Assembly (NCBI RefSeq): GCF_019976975.1
Contig: NZ_AP024630.1
Coordinates: forward strand, 3,720,001 to 3,784,000
DNA from: Arthrobacter sp. NtRootA1
Lineage (GTDB): Bacteria; Actinomycetota; Actinomycetes; Actinomycetales; Micrococcaceae
Direction: 5' to 3'
DNA length: 64,000 nucleotides
Numbering within the stretch: the first letter of the stretch is position 1; the number at the start of each line of letters is the position of its first letter. This document shows, piece after piece, positions 16,417 to 24,909 of this stretch. A model generated the notes under the pieces. That model was not told the DNA's origin, ran no database searches, and saw only the letters and a list, made by a program, of their open reading frames with translations. The position numbers and the translations under genes were made by a program.

Positions 16417-18123
16417 CTAGCCGCCCAACAGCGCGCGGTGGGCTTCCCGGCGTCGTGCCTGTTCGTCTGGGTCCGGAACCGGCAAGGAGGCGATCAGCCG
16501 CTTGGTGTAGTCGTGCTGGGGCGAGCTCATCACATGGTTGCCGATGCCCTGCTCCACCAACTGTCCCTTGTACAGCACGCCAACCCAGTGCGACAACATG
16601 TCCACCACCGCGAGGTCGTGGCTGATGAAAAGGGCCGCGAAGCCGAACTGCTCCTGGATGTCCTTGAACAAGTCCAGAACCTTGGCCTGCACTGAGACGT
16701 CCAGCGCGGAGGTTGGTTCGTCGGCAATCAGCAGGCGTGGGTTGAGCGCCAACGACCTCGCAAGAGAGGCGCGCTGCCGCTGTCCACCGGACAGCTCGTG
16801 CGGGTAGCGTTGCGCGTACGACGCCGGCAACTGGACCGACTCGAGCAGCTCGCCTACCTTTTTCCGCGCCTCAGCCGCGCTGGGCTTCGTGTGGATAATC
16901 AGCGGCTCAGCCACGCACTCGCCGATGGTGAGATGCGGGTTAAAGGAGGCGGCAGGGTCCTGGAAAACAAAGCCGATCTCCTTCCGCAGCGGACGGAAAG
17001 TGCGCTCCTTGAAGTCCAGCATCTCGTAGCCAAGGACTTTGAGACTGCCGCCCGTTGTCCTGTTCAGGCCTGCGATTGCCCGGCCAATGGTGGACTTTCC
17101 GGAACCGGACTCGCCCACCAAGCCAAAAACCTCGTTCTCCGAGACCGTAAAGGTGACGTTGTCCACGGCTTTGAAGCCATGGCGTCCAAACCGGCCCGGG
17201 TACTCAACGGTGAGGTTCTTCGCCTCGACTAGGACCTTGCCGTCCTGATGCAACCGGCCACGGGCGCCTTCGGAGGCGGAGTTCCGGCCCAGGTGCGGGA
17301 CCGCTGCGAGGAGCTTTTTCGTGTAGTCCTGCTTCGGCTCCGCGAACAACACCCTCGAGGGCGCTTCCTCCACCACATCGCCTTGGTACATGACCACCAC
17401 GCGGTCGGCGAGGTCGGCCACTACGCCCATGTTGTGGGTAATCAAGACGATGGATGTGCCGTAGTTATCCCGCAAGTCACGGAGTAATTGCAGGATTTCC
17501 GCCTGTACCGTCACGTCCAGGGCTGTCGTTGGTTCATCGGCCACAATCAGGCCCGGGTTCAGTGCCAATGCCGCGGCAATCACCACGCGCTGCTTTTGCC
17601 CACCGGAAAACTGGTGTGGGTAGTAGTTGACCCGGGTTTCGGGGTCCGGAATACCCACCTTTCGCAGGGCTTCCGTGGCCCGTTCCTTGGCTTGCTTTGC
17701 AGAAACGCGGTGGCCGTCCTTGGCGTGCGCACGGATCCCTTCGGCAATTTGCCAGCCCACCGTGAACACAGGGTTCAAAGCGGTGGAGGGTTCCTGGAAG
17801 ACCATCGCTACGTCGCGGCCGCGGATCCTTCGCAGTGCGGATTTGCTGACACTGATCACGTTGCTTCCATTGATCACCACGGCGCCGGAACTGATGGCGG
17901 TTTCCGGAAGCAGCCCAAGGATGGTCTTGGCCGTCACGGTCTTGCCGGAGCCGGACTCCCCCACGATCGCCACTACTTCCCCGGCTTTGACGTCCAGGCT
18001 GACATCCTTCACAGCATAGACGTCCCCGCCGTCCGTGGCGAAGGTGACTTTGAGCCGGTCAATGGTGAGGACGGGTTCGCTGGGAGCCGCGGCGTCGGAA
18101 ATGTTTCCGAGGTTGGTGGTCAT
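16417..18123 (-). CDS. Fused dual ATP-binding protein of an oligopeptide-type ABC importer (DppD-DppF fusion)
   Basis: 568 residues containing two complete ABC ATPase domains. Domain 1 has Walker A VGESGSGKTVTA, signature FSGGQKQR and Walker B GLIVADEPTTALD; domain 2 has Walker A VGESGSGKSTIG, signature LSGGQRQR and LLIADEPTSALD. Each domain ends in an oligopeptide-transporter C-terminal extension. One polypeptide therefore supplies both halves that are separate DppD and DppF in E. coli. The ATG overlaps the permease stop by 4 nt. It is the last gene of the operon. Substrate could be di- or oligopeptides or another compound carried by the family. Confidence 0.96.
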   Translation of the reverse strand: MTTNLGNISDAAAPSEPVLTIDRLKVTFATDGGDVYAVKDVSLDVKAGEVVAIVGESGSGKTVTAKTILGLLPETAISSGAVVINGSNVISVSKSALRRIRGRDVAMVFQEPSTALNPVFTVGWQIAEGIRAHAKDGHRVSAKQAKERATEALRKVGIPDPETRVNYYPHQFSGGQKQRVVIAAALALNPGLIVADEPTTALDVTVQAEILQLLRDLRDNYGTSIVLITHNMGVVADLADRVVVMYQGDVVEEAPSRVLFAEPKQDYTKKLLAAVPHLGRNSASEGARGRLHQDGKVLVEAKNLTVEYPGRFGRHGFKAVDNVTFTVSENEVFGLVGESGSGKSTIGRAIAGLNRTTGGSLKVLGYEMLDFKERTFRPLRKEIGFVFQDPAASFNPHLTIGECVAEPLIIHTKPSAAEARKKVGELLESVQLPASYAQRYPHELSGGQRQRASLARSLALNPRLLIADEPTSALDVSVQAKVLDLFKDIQEQFGFAALFISHDLAVVDMLSHWVGVLYKGQLVEQGIGNHVMSSPQHDYTKRLIASLPVPDPDEQARRREAHRALLGG

Positions 18124-19112
18124 GGCTTACCTGCCTCTGAAGCTGTAGGGGTTGCAGGGGTTTTCGTGGCGCCTGCGCGCTTGCGGCCACGGATCCGCGG
18201 ATCGTTGAGGTCGTTGATGCTTTCGCCAACCAGCGTCAGGCCCAGGACTGTCAGCACGATTGCGATGCCAGGGAAGACACCCGTCCACCAGATACCCGAA
18301 GAGGTATCGGCGAGCGCCTTGTTCAGGTCAAAGCCCCACTCCGCAGCGGATGTTGGCTCGATGCCAAAGCCCAGGAAGCCAAGGCCTGCAAGCGTAAGGA
18401 TCGCTTCGGAGGCATTGAGCGTGAACATCAGGGGCAGGGTCCGCGTTGCGTTTTTGAAGATGTGCCGTCCGATGATACGCAGGCTGGACGCACCCAGTAC
18501 CTTGGCCGACTCGACGAATGGCTCAGCCTTGAGCCGGATGGTTTCGGCGCGGATGACCCGGAAATATTGGGGCACGAACACCACGGTGATCGAGAACGCA
18601 CAGGAGAAAATACCGCCCCAGAAACTGGACTGGCCACGGCTGATCACGATCGAGATGACTATTGCCAAAAGCAGGGTGGGGAACGCATAGATGGCGTCCG
18701 CTACTACTACAAGGATCCTGTCCAGCCAGCCGCCGAAGTAACCGCTGAGCAAGCCCAGGGCGACGCCGAGGAAAAGTGACATCGCCACGGACACGATGAT
18801 GACGGTCACGGCCGTCTGGGATCCCCACAGGACGCGGGACAGGACGTCATAGCCGCCCACCGTGGTGCCAAGGAGGTGTTTGGCCCCCGGTGCCTGCTGG
18901 GTGGGGAAGGAACCGGACGCATCGCTGAGTTGGGAGTAGCCGTAGGGGGCCAGCAGCGGGGCGAAAATGCTTGTCAGCAGGAACAACCCGCTGAGAACGA
19001 CGCCCACCACCAGCATGCCCCGCTGGAGGCCAACGCTTTTCCTGAGGTGGGACACCACCGGAAGCCGGAAGAAGAGGGGCTGCTTGGGAGCAGTCAGTGA
19101 AGGAGTGCTCAT
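18120..19112 (-). CDS. Peptide ABC transporter permease (DppC-like)
   Basis: 330 residues. A cytoplasmic N-terminus (1-30) leads to TM1 with its following loop (the OppC_N region, GVVLSGLFLLTSIFAPLLAP), then a BPD_transp_1 domain of five more helices. The coupling-helix EAA loop is visible as YFRVIRAETIRLKAEPFVES followed by GASSLRIIGRHIF. Its start lies 2 bases past the DppB-like stop and its end overlaps the ATPase gene by 4 nt, so the membrane and ATPase subunits are translationally coupled. A C-terminal Arg/Lys/Ala/Thr-rich tail is present. Confidence 0.95.
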   Translation of the reverse strand: MSTPSLTAPKQPLFFRLPVVSHLRKSVGLQRGMLVVGVVLSGLFLLTSIFAPLLAPYGYSQLSDASGSFPTQQAPGAKHLLGTTVGGYDVLSRVLWGSQTAVTVIIVSVAMSLFLGVALGLLSGYFGGWLDRILVVVADAIYAFPTLLLAIVISIVISRGQSSFWGGIFSCAFSITVVFVPQYFRVIRAETIRLKAEPFVESAKVLGASSLRIIGRHIFKNATRTLPLMFTLNASEAILTLAGLGFLGFGIEPTSAAEWGFDLNKALADTSSGIWWTGVFPGIAIVLTVLGLTLVGESINDLNDPRIRGRKRAGATKTPATPTASEAGKP

Positions 19113-19114
19113 GG

Positions 19115-20206
19115 TCAGTACCTCACTCGGGGATCGATGAGCGCGGCAATGATGTCCACGATGAAGTTGGTCACGGCGACGATGATGGCCAGCAGCACGA
19201 CAATGCCTTGGACAGCCACAAAGTCACGGGCATTCAGGTACTGCACCAACTGGTACCCCAGGCCCTTCCACTCGAAGGTTGTCTCGGTCAGGATGGCACC
19301 GCCGAGCATGAGCGCAATTTGCAGGCCCATGACAGTGATGATGGGGATCAGTGCAGGCTTGTAGGCGTGTTTGGTCACCAGCCGGAACTCACTAACGCCC
19401 CGGGAACGGCCGGCCTCAATGTAGTCCTTTCCCAGTGTGCCAATGACGTTTGTCCGTACCAGCCGCAGGAAGACCCCTGCGGTCAGCAAACCAAGGGCCA
19501 CGGCCGGCAGGACAGCGTGGGATGCAACATCTCCAAGAGCAGCGAAGTTGCCGCTGCGGAGCGCATCCAGCCAGTAGATGCCTGATGGCGCTCCCAAGGT
19601 GCTCATGGTCAGTTCCGTGCGGGTGGAGGCGCGTCCTGCTACGGGGAACCATCCGAGCCACACCGAAAATGTCAGTTTGAGAAGCAGGCCGGAGAAGAAC
19701 ACGGGGGTGGCATAACAGAGGATTGCGAAGAACCGCAGGACGGCGTCGGAGCTCTTGTCGCGGTGTTGGGCGGCGATGAGTCCGAACGGGATACCGACTG
19801 CGAGCGCCACGATCAATGCGTTGATCGACAGCTCCAGCGTTGCGGCACCAAAGGTAGTGAGTACCTCCACGACTGGTCGACGATCAGTGATCGTCGAGCC
19901 AAAGTTGCCGGTGATGAGTTGGCCGAGGTATTCAAAGTACTGGATCAGAACCGGGCGGTCATAGCCGGCATCGTGGATTCGCTGGGCCAGTACATCCGGT
20001 GGGAGGCGTCCGCCTTGGGCAGCTGTGATGGGATCTCCAATGACCCGCATCAAGAAGAAGACCAGCGTCACCAGAATGAAGACGGTGGGGATGATCAGGA
20101 AGAACCTGATCACGATGTATTTTCCAAGGCCTCCCCCGGCCTTGGACTTGCTCTTGGGAGCTACTATTCCGGGCTCGGCCTCGGGTACCTCTATAAGTGT
20201 TGTCAT
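19115..20206 (-). CDS. Peptide ABC transporter permease (DppB-like)
   Basis: 363 residues from the ATG at 20206, preceded by an AGGTAAC ribosome-binding site. Six transmembrane helices are visible, with the family's N-terminal hallmark IRFFLIIPTVFILVTLVFFL, the loop LAQRIHDAGYDRPVLIQYFE, and the EAA-type motif YIEAGRSRGVSEFRLVTKHA. The protein ends in IDPRVRY, a typical DppB C-terminus. It pairs with the DppC-like protein to form the channel. A hairpin separates it from the substrate-binding protein gene upstream. Confidence 0.95.
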   Translation of the reverse strand: MTTLIEVPEAEPGIVAPKSKSKAGGGLGKYIVIRFFLIIPTVFILVTLVFFLMRVIGDPITAAQGGRLPPDVLAQRIHDAGYDRPVLIQYFEYLGQLITGNFGSTITDRRPVVEVLTTFGAATLELSINALIVALAVGIPFGLIAAQHRDKSSDAVLRFFAILCYATPVFFSGLLLKLTFSVWLGWFPVAGRASTRTELTMSTLGAPSGIYWLDALRSGNFAALGDVASHAVLPAVALGLLTAGVFLRLVRTNVIGTLGKDYIEAGRSRGVSEFRLVTKHAYKPALIPIITVMGLQIALMLGGAILTETTFEWKGLGYQLVQYLNARDFVAVQGIVVLLAIIVAVTNFIVDIIAALIDPRVRY

Positions 20207-20284
20207 TGTTACCTGTATTTCCTGCCCGTGGATTGCGCGGGATTGGCTCATGCATGCCGGCCACGATCGTGGTCAGCAAAGGAG

Positions 20285-20309
20285 GCGGGACACCGGATCA
20301 GTGTCCCGC
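20285..20309 (-). terminator. Hairpin between binding-protein and permease genes (partial terminator)
   Basis: Perfect 8-bp stem GCGGGACA / TGTCCCGC (20285-20292 with 20302-20309), lying about 22 bases past the binding-protein stop in the direction of transcription and followed by CTCCTTT. Such a leaky terminator would raise binding-protein expression over the permeases, as is common in ABC importers; I infer attenuation rather than full termination because the downstream genes have no other obvious promoter. Confidence 0.7.
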
Positions 20310-20331
20310 CCCTTTCCATCACATGGTGTGG

Positions 20332-21960
20332 TTACTTGGAAACAGTCCCGAGGCGGAACTTGAATGAAGCGTCCAGTGTCTTGTCGACACCGTTGACACC
20401 ACTTCCGACCACCGCCACCTGTGCGCCCTGAAGCAGCGGCAGTGTGGAAATGTCCTTCGCAAGGGCGTTTTGGACGTCCTTGATGGCGGTTTCACGGGCC
20501 GACTTGTCTGCCTCTGTAAGCTCCTTGTTGATGAGCTCGTTCACAGCATCGTTGTTGTAGTGGTTGTTCAGGAAGCCGCCCTTGGGGAAGAACGGCGTCA
20601 AGTAGTTGTCAGCGTCACTGAAGTCCGGGAACCAACCGAATTGGAACAGCGGGTACTCATCGGCGCGGCTAGCCTTGGTATACGTGACCCATTCGGTGGA
20701 CTGCAGGTTCACCGTGAACAGCCCGGACTTCTCCATCTGCTCCTTGACCATGGCGTATTCGTCACCCGACGACCCACCGTAGTGGTCCGGGTTGTACTGC
20801 AGGTTCAGGGCCACTTTTTCAGTGATTCCGGCGTCTGCCAGCACCTTCTTGGCCTTGTCGAGGCTTGGCTTTCCTGCGTCGCCGTAGGCATCCTTGAACG
20901 ACTCGTTGGCGCCCAGGAATCCGCTCGGAACGTTGGAGTACAGCGGCAGGTAGGTGCCCTTGTAGACCTGGTCCGCAATCGCCTGGCGATCGACAAGGTT
21001 GGCTATTGCTTGCCGGACCGCCAGGGCCTTTGCCGGATCTGCGCCCGGCGCCTTGGTGCCGAAAGGCATGGTGTCGAAGTTGAACGTGATGTAGCGGATC
21101 TCGCCACCTGGACCGACCAGAACCTTGACCTTGGAATCCTTCTTGAGGTCGTCAACATCGGTGGCACTCAGGCTGCGGAACGCCACATCGAGGTTGCCCT
21201 GCTGGATATCCAGCTTCAGGTTCGTAGGGCTGGCGTAGTACTTGATCGTGGCGGCGTCATTGGCCGGCTTGCCAAGGACACCCTTGTAGTCGGGGAATGC
21301 CTTCAGGCTGACCAGTTCATTCTTCTTGTAGCTATCGATCGTGTACTGCCCGTAGAACGCTTTGGCCTTGATGATTTCGTCGTCAGGAAGGACCTTGTCC
21401 GCGGGGAAGACTTCATCGTCCACAATCGGCGCAGCTGGGCTGCTGAGGATAAACGGGACGGTCTGGTCGTTGGCCAGCTTCGACTTGAACACCACCGTGT
21501 TGGCATCCGGGGTGGTCACGCTCACAATGTTGGCCAGCAACGACGCCGGGCCGGAGGGGTCGTTGATGGCGACCTGGCGGTCAAAGGAGAACTTGACATC
21601 CTTTGAATCCAGCGTGTGTCCATTGGCCCATTTCAGGCCGGACTTGAGCTTGACGGTGTATTCGGTAGGTGCCGTGAACGACGACGACTCCGCAAGGTCC
21701 GGGACCGGTTCTGCACCGCCTGGCTTGGAGTTCAGCAGGAACGAGTAAATCTGGTTCATCACCATGAATGAACCATTGTCGTAGGATCCTGCCGGGTCCA
21801 ATGCGGTGACTTTGTCTGTGGTGCCGTAGGCGATCGGGCCGCCGGCAGCCGGGGCGGACGATGAACCGCCGCCGGAGGGGCCCGTGCATGCAGTCAAAGC
21901 GAGGGCGGAAACGCCCGCCAGCGCGATAACGCCATGCAGGGCCTTCTTCTTCAGTGCCAT
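20332..21960 (-). CDS. Peptide-type ABC transporter substrate-binding lipoprotein (SBP family 5)
   Basis: 542 residues. Signal peptide MALKKKALHGVIALAGVSAL followed by lipobox LTAC with lipidated Cys25, then a Gly/Ser/Ala-rich linker and the SBP_bac_5 fold: VTALDPAGSYDNGSFMVMNQ, DLAESSSFTAPTEYTVKLKS, KDVKFSFDR, a C-lobe with FGWFPDFSDADNYLTPFF. The ATG at 21960 has an AGAAGG ribosome-binding site. It is the first gene of the operon, preceded by a 320-bp divergent intergenic region with an inverted repeat. The Pro/Asp-rich ligand pocket does not reveal the substrate; peptides are the default guess. Confidence 0.95.
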   Translation of the reverse strand: MALKKKALHGVIALAGVSALALTACTGPSGGGSSSAPAAGGPIAYGTTDKVTALDPAGSYDNGSFMVMNQIYSFLLNSKPGGAEPVPDLAESSSFTAPTEYTVKLKSGLKWANGHTLDSKDVKFSFDRQVAINDPSGPASLLANIVSVTTPDANTVVFKSKLANDQTVPFILSSPAAPIVDDEVFPADKVLPDDEIIKAKAFYGQYTIDSYKKNELVSLKAFPDYKGVLGKPANDAATIKYYASPTNLKLDIQQGNLDVAFRSLSATDVDDLKKDSKVKVLVGPGGEIRYITFNFDTMPFGTKAPGADPAKALAVRQAIANLVDRQAIADQVYKGTYLPLYSNVPSGFLGANESFKDAYGDAGKPSLDKAKKVLADAGITEKVALNLQYNPDHYGGSSGDEYAMVKEQMEKSGLFTVNLQSTEWVTYTKASRADEYPLFQFGWFPDFSDADNYLTPFFPKGGFLNNHYNNDAVNELINKELTEADKSARETAIKDVQNALAKDISTLPLLQGAQVAVVGSGVNGVDKTLDASFKFRLGTVSK

Positions 21961-22280
21961 CTGTGAACCTTCTGTTCGATGGATTAGGCGAACCGCCGTG
22001 GGATATTTGTGACGGAGCGCACTCTTGATTCCACGATTCAATCAGACTTCCGCGCCCCGGGGCCCTTGATTTTGTGATTCGAGACACAATATTTACCAAC
22101 CAGTAGGTTTTCCAGTGGACGCTAAGGCATTGCCCCTGAAGGAGCGCCGGAATATCTTTATTCCGAGTTGATAAGCGCTGGATCACGGACAGGCAGAACA
22201 CGGCCGTGGACAGCATCCAGGCGGCGGTTCAGGGGGCCGCCGAGGTAATGGGTGCAAGGACCAGTCCTAAGGACGGGAAC
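21961..22280. other. Divergent intergenic region between ABC operon and caspase gene
   Basis: 320 bp without a supported gene. It contains the inverted repeat at 22072-22089 and an AT-rich tract around 22080-22110 likely to hold the promoter of the ABC operon. I could not assign -35/-10 boxes with confidence for either gene. Confidence 0.6.
22072..22089. promoter_or_regulatory. 18-bp inverted repeat, candidate operator for the ABC operon
   Basis: TTGTG-AT-TCGA-GA-CACAA: arms TTGTG and CACAA are exact, the centre TCGA is self-complementary and only the two dinucleotide spacers break the symmetry. It is about 112 bp upstream of the binding-protein ATG, in the AT-rich part of the intergenic region. 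No regulator gene is adjacent. Function is inferred from position and symmetry. Confidence 0.5.
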
Positions 22281-23108
22281 ATGAGCAAGGCAGCCCTCTG
22301 TGTGGGGATCAACAAGTTCAAGTATTTACCCGAATCGAGCTGGCTTCACGGTTGCGTTAATGACGCTGAAGACCTGGCCGCCCTCCTTGGGGCGCAGTAC
22401 GGTTTCGCTTCCTCCAGCATCAAGGTCCTAAGGGATGCCAAGGCCACCAAAAAGTCCGTAATGGCCGAACTCAACAAGTTGGTCGACAGCGCGGTGGAGG
22501 GAGCGTCCAACCATATTGTCTTCACCTTCTCCAGCCATGGCACGCAGATACCCGATACCAGCGGCGATGAGGTGGATCGGCTGGACGAGGCCTTTGCCTG
22601 CTATGACATCAACAACGCCGGCGACTCCTGGGACCCGGAGACAGTGATCAGTGACGACGAGTTGGCCACGCTCTTCGGGCGTCTGCCGGAGGGTGTCCTC
22701 ATGGACGTCGTCCTGGACACCTGCCACAGCGGCACTGGACTGAAGTCCCTGGACCTCTTGCCGGGCAGACGCCCGCGTTTCCTGCCTGCCCCAACACCCC
22801 GGGCCGCGATCGCGAACGAGTTCAGCGACGCCCGCACCCTTCGCGATTTGGTGAAATCAGCCACACTGTCCAAGCCTGTGCTGATGGCAGCCTGCCGATC
22901 TGACCAGACTGCTGCGGACGCCCTGATCGAGGGCCGCTACAACGGAGCCTTCACCTATCATTTCGTCAAGGCCCTGCAGGGCAACGGCACAGCAGTGCGT
23001 GCGGAAGTCCTGAAGCTGGTGAGCAAAGCGCTCAAAGGCGGCGGTTTTGATCAAATCGCCCAATTGGAAGGCACGACGGCGGCACGCAAGGCTGCCTGGG
23101 GCAGCTAA
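22281..23108 (+). CDS. Caspase-like cysteine protease (peptidase C14 family)
   Basis: 275 residues comprising essentially only the p20/p10 caspase-like domain. It opens with KAALCVGINKFKYLP and a GCVNDAEDL segment typical of metacaspase/orthocaspase folds. The catalytic dyad is intact: His86 in FTFSSHGTQIPD and Cys148 in LDTCHSG; an acidic stretch DEVDRLDEAFACYD lies between. A p10-like region carries LMAACRSDQTA and YNGAFTYHFVKAL. There is no signal peptide, transmembrane helix or recruiting domain, so it is likely cytoplasmic. The ATG at 22281 has an AAGGA ribosome-binding site. It converges on a zinc metallopeptidase gene 72 bases away. Bacterial relatives take part in cell death or defence, but no such role is shown here. 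Confidence 0.92.
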   Translation: MSKAALCVGINKFKYLPESSWLHGCVNDAEDLAALLGAQYGFASSSIKVLRDAKATKKSVMAELNKLVDSAVEGASNHIVFTFSSHGTQIPDTSGDEVDRLDEAFACYDINNAGDSWDPETVISDDELATLFGRLPEGVLMDVVLDTCHSGTGLKSLDLLPGRRPRFLPAPTPRAAIANEFSDARTLRDLVKSATLSKPVLMAACRSDQTAADALIEGRYNGAFTYHFVKALQGNGTAVRAEVLKLVSKALKGGGFDQIAQLEGTTAARKAAWGS

Positions 23109-23180
23109 CCTTCCGTTGGCGTCACCCCCGGGGCATCAGCTATCGCCCGCGCCTATGCCGCCGGGCCTATTCCCCCGTAC

Positions 23181-24818
23181 CTATTCCCCTGTGCCGTGGA
23201 ACTTGTGCCTGGCACCGGAAGATGCGGCTTCCTCGACGTCGTGCTGTTGATCGGAACCAAACAGCATCCCCTGCCGCTCCCGGTCCATTACTGGTTTGAG
23301 CGCGGCATAGACCAGGCGGCCACCGGCGTCGAATCTGAGGATTCCTCCTCCACGGACATCCACGAAATCCCGCCGCGTCTTCAAGCCAAGGCGGACATAG
23401 GCCTCCTTGCGGCTCATCCGCACCGTTTGAATGAATGATGCCCCGATTTCGGAGATGATGAAGCCGTCCGGTGACACGCGTTCGGACGTGCGCACCCGCG
23501 TGGAGCTCAGTGGAGTGCGCCGCTCCAGCCGGGCCGCGTCCAGGAGCCTCGGGTTTTCCCACACGAAGCGTTGGACTTCCTGGGGGTCTGACCCCAAGGC
23601 CGACAGTCGGATTGGATAGCGAAGCCCCTGGTAGTTATCCACCCCGCTGATGTTGTTCAGCGACACCCGGCGGATCCCTATGGCAGAGAATTCCGTTTGG
23701 AGGGCGTCCCGATAGCCGTAGGTGTCTTCCGGGACCATGTCCAGGTCTGCGGCAATGATGCCACGTAGGAGATCCCGCCAAGTAACGTCCACAGGTGGCA
23801 TGTAGGAAAGGCCCCTGATCACCATGCGCAGGACCCTCATGGCCACAATGGAACCGGATTCCGCTTTCTGCTGCAGGCTTTGGTTGTCCCCAAAACGGGC
23901 ATTTCTTTCCGACCACAACCGCTGGACGGCCCGGAGTACTGCCCCGACCACCACCGCCCCGCGGGCATGCGGGTCCAGCATGGTTTGCCAACCCTCAGGA
24001 ACGGCGCCAACAAATGGTTCCCTCAACGGACCACGGGCGAAAAGGTCCCTCGCAAAGTCAAAGAGGGACCTTATCAGGATCGCGTCGTCCACCACCTGCC
24101 CTGCCTCAAACCCTTCCCCGGCAGCTTCAAGTTGCCGGAAGACCACCTCACGGGATGAAAACACCGACAGTATGGCCACCAGGTCTGCCAGTGCCTCGTG
24201 CATGGCAAGTTGCTCCATGGTGGCCAGCTGGTCCGCCCACGCAGGCCGGAAGCCGTCCAGGATCGCGTGGGTGACTTCGTGGGCAACAATGTCCCTGAAC
24301 AGCGCAGTGGGTACTTTGTAGCCCATGCGGTCCACGGAGCCGAAGCGTATGGTGTTGGTACCGCGCTCATATCCGGTATCGATGGCTGTGACACGATCCC
24401 TTGCCTTCAGGACCACCCGCCCCTCCGGATTCCAGGGCATTCGCCGGCCGAGCGTGGATTCGAAGATCTCCAGGGTGCTCATGGCCACGCCGTAGACGTG
24501 CTGGGCGAGGAAACGGGTATCGTCCAGGAGTTCGCGGAGGTCCGTGGGCGGAGCTTCTGAAACCAGTTGCCAGGGGTCGCCTTGGCGAGTCAGGGTTACT
24601 GGAGACACATTGGTGCCGCGCCACTTCCGGATGTGGATCGCGTAGCGGTGTCCAGTGGGGCCACGCCGGAGCCGCTCTACGGGTATCCGTACCTGGGCTG
24701 TCAGCGGTGGAGCCCCGCCGCTGCCTATCGGCCCCTCTGCAAGGACCGTCACGGAGACCATCTGCCCTGCTTTGATGTCTCCCGGGCTCTTCTTTGGAAA
24801 TGCCACAGCCATCGCCAT
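23181..24818 (-). CDS. Gluzincin-type zinc metallopeptidase
   Basis: About 545 residues from the ATG at 24818; an in-frame GTG at 24842 is the alternative and neither has a good ribosome-binding site. The catalytic region reads AHEVTHAILDGF (HExxH, His180/Glu181/His184), then 23 residues later HEALADLVAI, whose Glu208 is the expected third zinc ligand, as in gluzincins. Downstream is an alpha-helical half with GAVVVGAVLRAVQRLW and YGYRDALQTEFSAIG, and a C-terminal part without a recognised domain. No signal peptide. The unusual N-terminal beta-rich region has no assignment. It is convergent with the caspase-like gene; pairing of two proteases suggests but does not prove a common process. Confidence 0.85.
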   Translation of the reverse strand: MAMAVAFPKKSPGDIKAGQMVSVTVLAEGPIGSGGAPPLTAQVRIPVERLRRGPTGHRYAIHIRKWRGTNVSPVTLTRQGDPWQLVSEAPPTDLRELLDDTRFLAQHVYGVAMSTLEIFESTLGRRMPWNPEGRVVLKARDRVTAIDTGYERGTNTIRFGSVDRMGYKVPTALFRDIVAHEVTHAILDGFRPAWADQLATMEQLAMHEALADLVAILSVFSSREVVFRQLEAAGEGFEAGQVVDDAILIRSLFDFARDLFARGPLREPFVGAVPEGWQTMLDPHARGAVVVGAVLRAVQRLWSERNARFGDNQSLQQKAESGSIVAMRVLRMVIRGLSYMPPVDVTWRDLLRGIIAADLDMVPEDTYGYRDALQTEFSAIGIRRVSLNNISGVDNYQGLRYPIRLSALGSDPQEVQRFVWENPRLLDAARLERRTPLSSTRVRTSERVSPDGFIISEIGASFIQTVRMSRKEAYVRLGLKTRRDFVDVRGGGILRFDAGGRLVYAALKPVMDRERQGMLFGSDQQHDVEEAASSGARHKFHGTGE

Positions 24819-24909
24819 CTTCGAATGCGGACCCCAACACACCGCAGCGGTTGCGCTGCTTAGGCCAGTATGGGGGCCCTCAAACCCGGAGGCAATAATC
24901 CGGTGACAG

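Noticed and set aside
17488..18690. A 400-codon plus-strand frame opposite the ABC ATPase and permease genes
   Set aside because: Both minus-strand genes carry full ABC motifs; this frame spans two of them and cannot be real.
20470..21606. A 378-codon plus-strand frame opposite the substrate-binding protein
   Set aside because: Shadow of a well-supported SBP family 5 gene; no ribosome-binding site and no recognisable motif.
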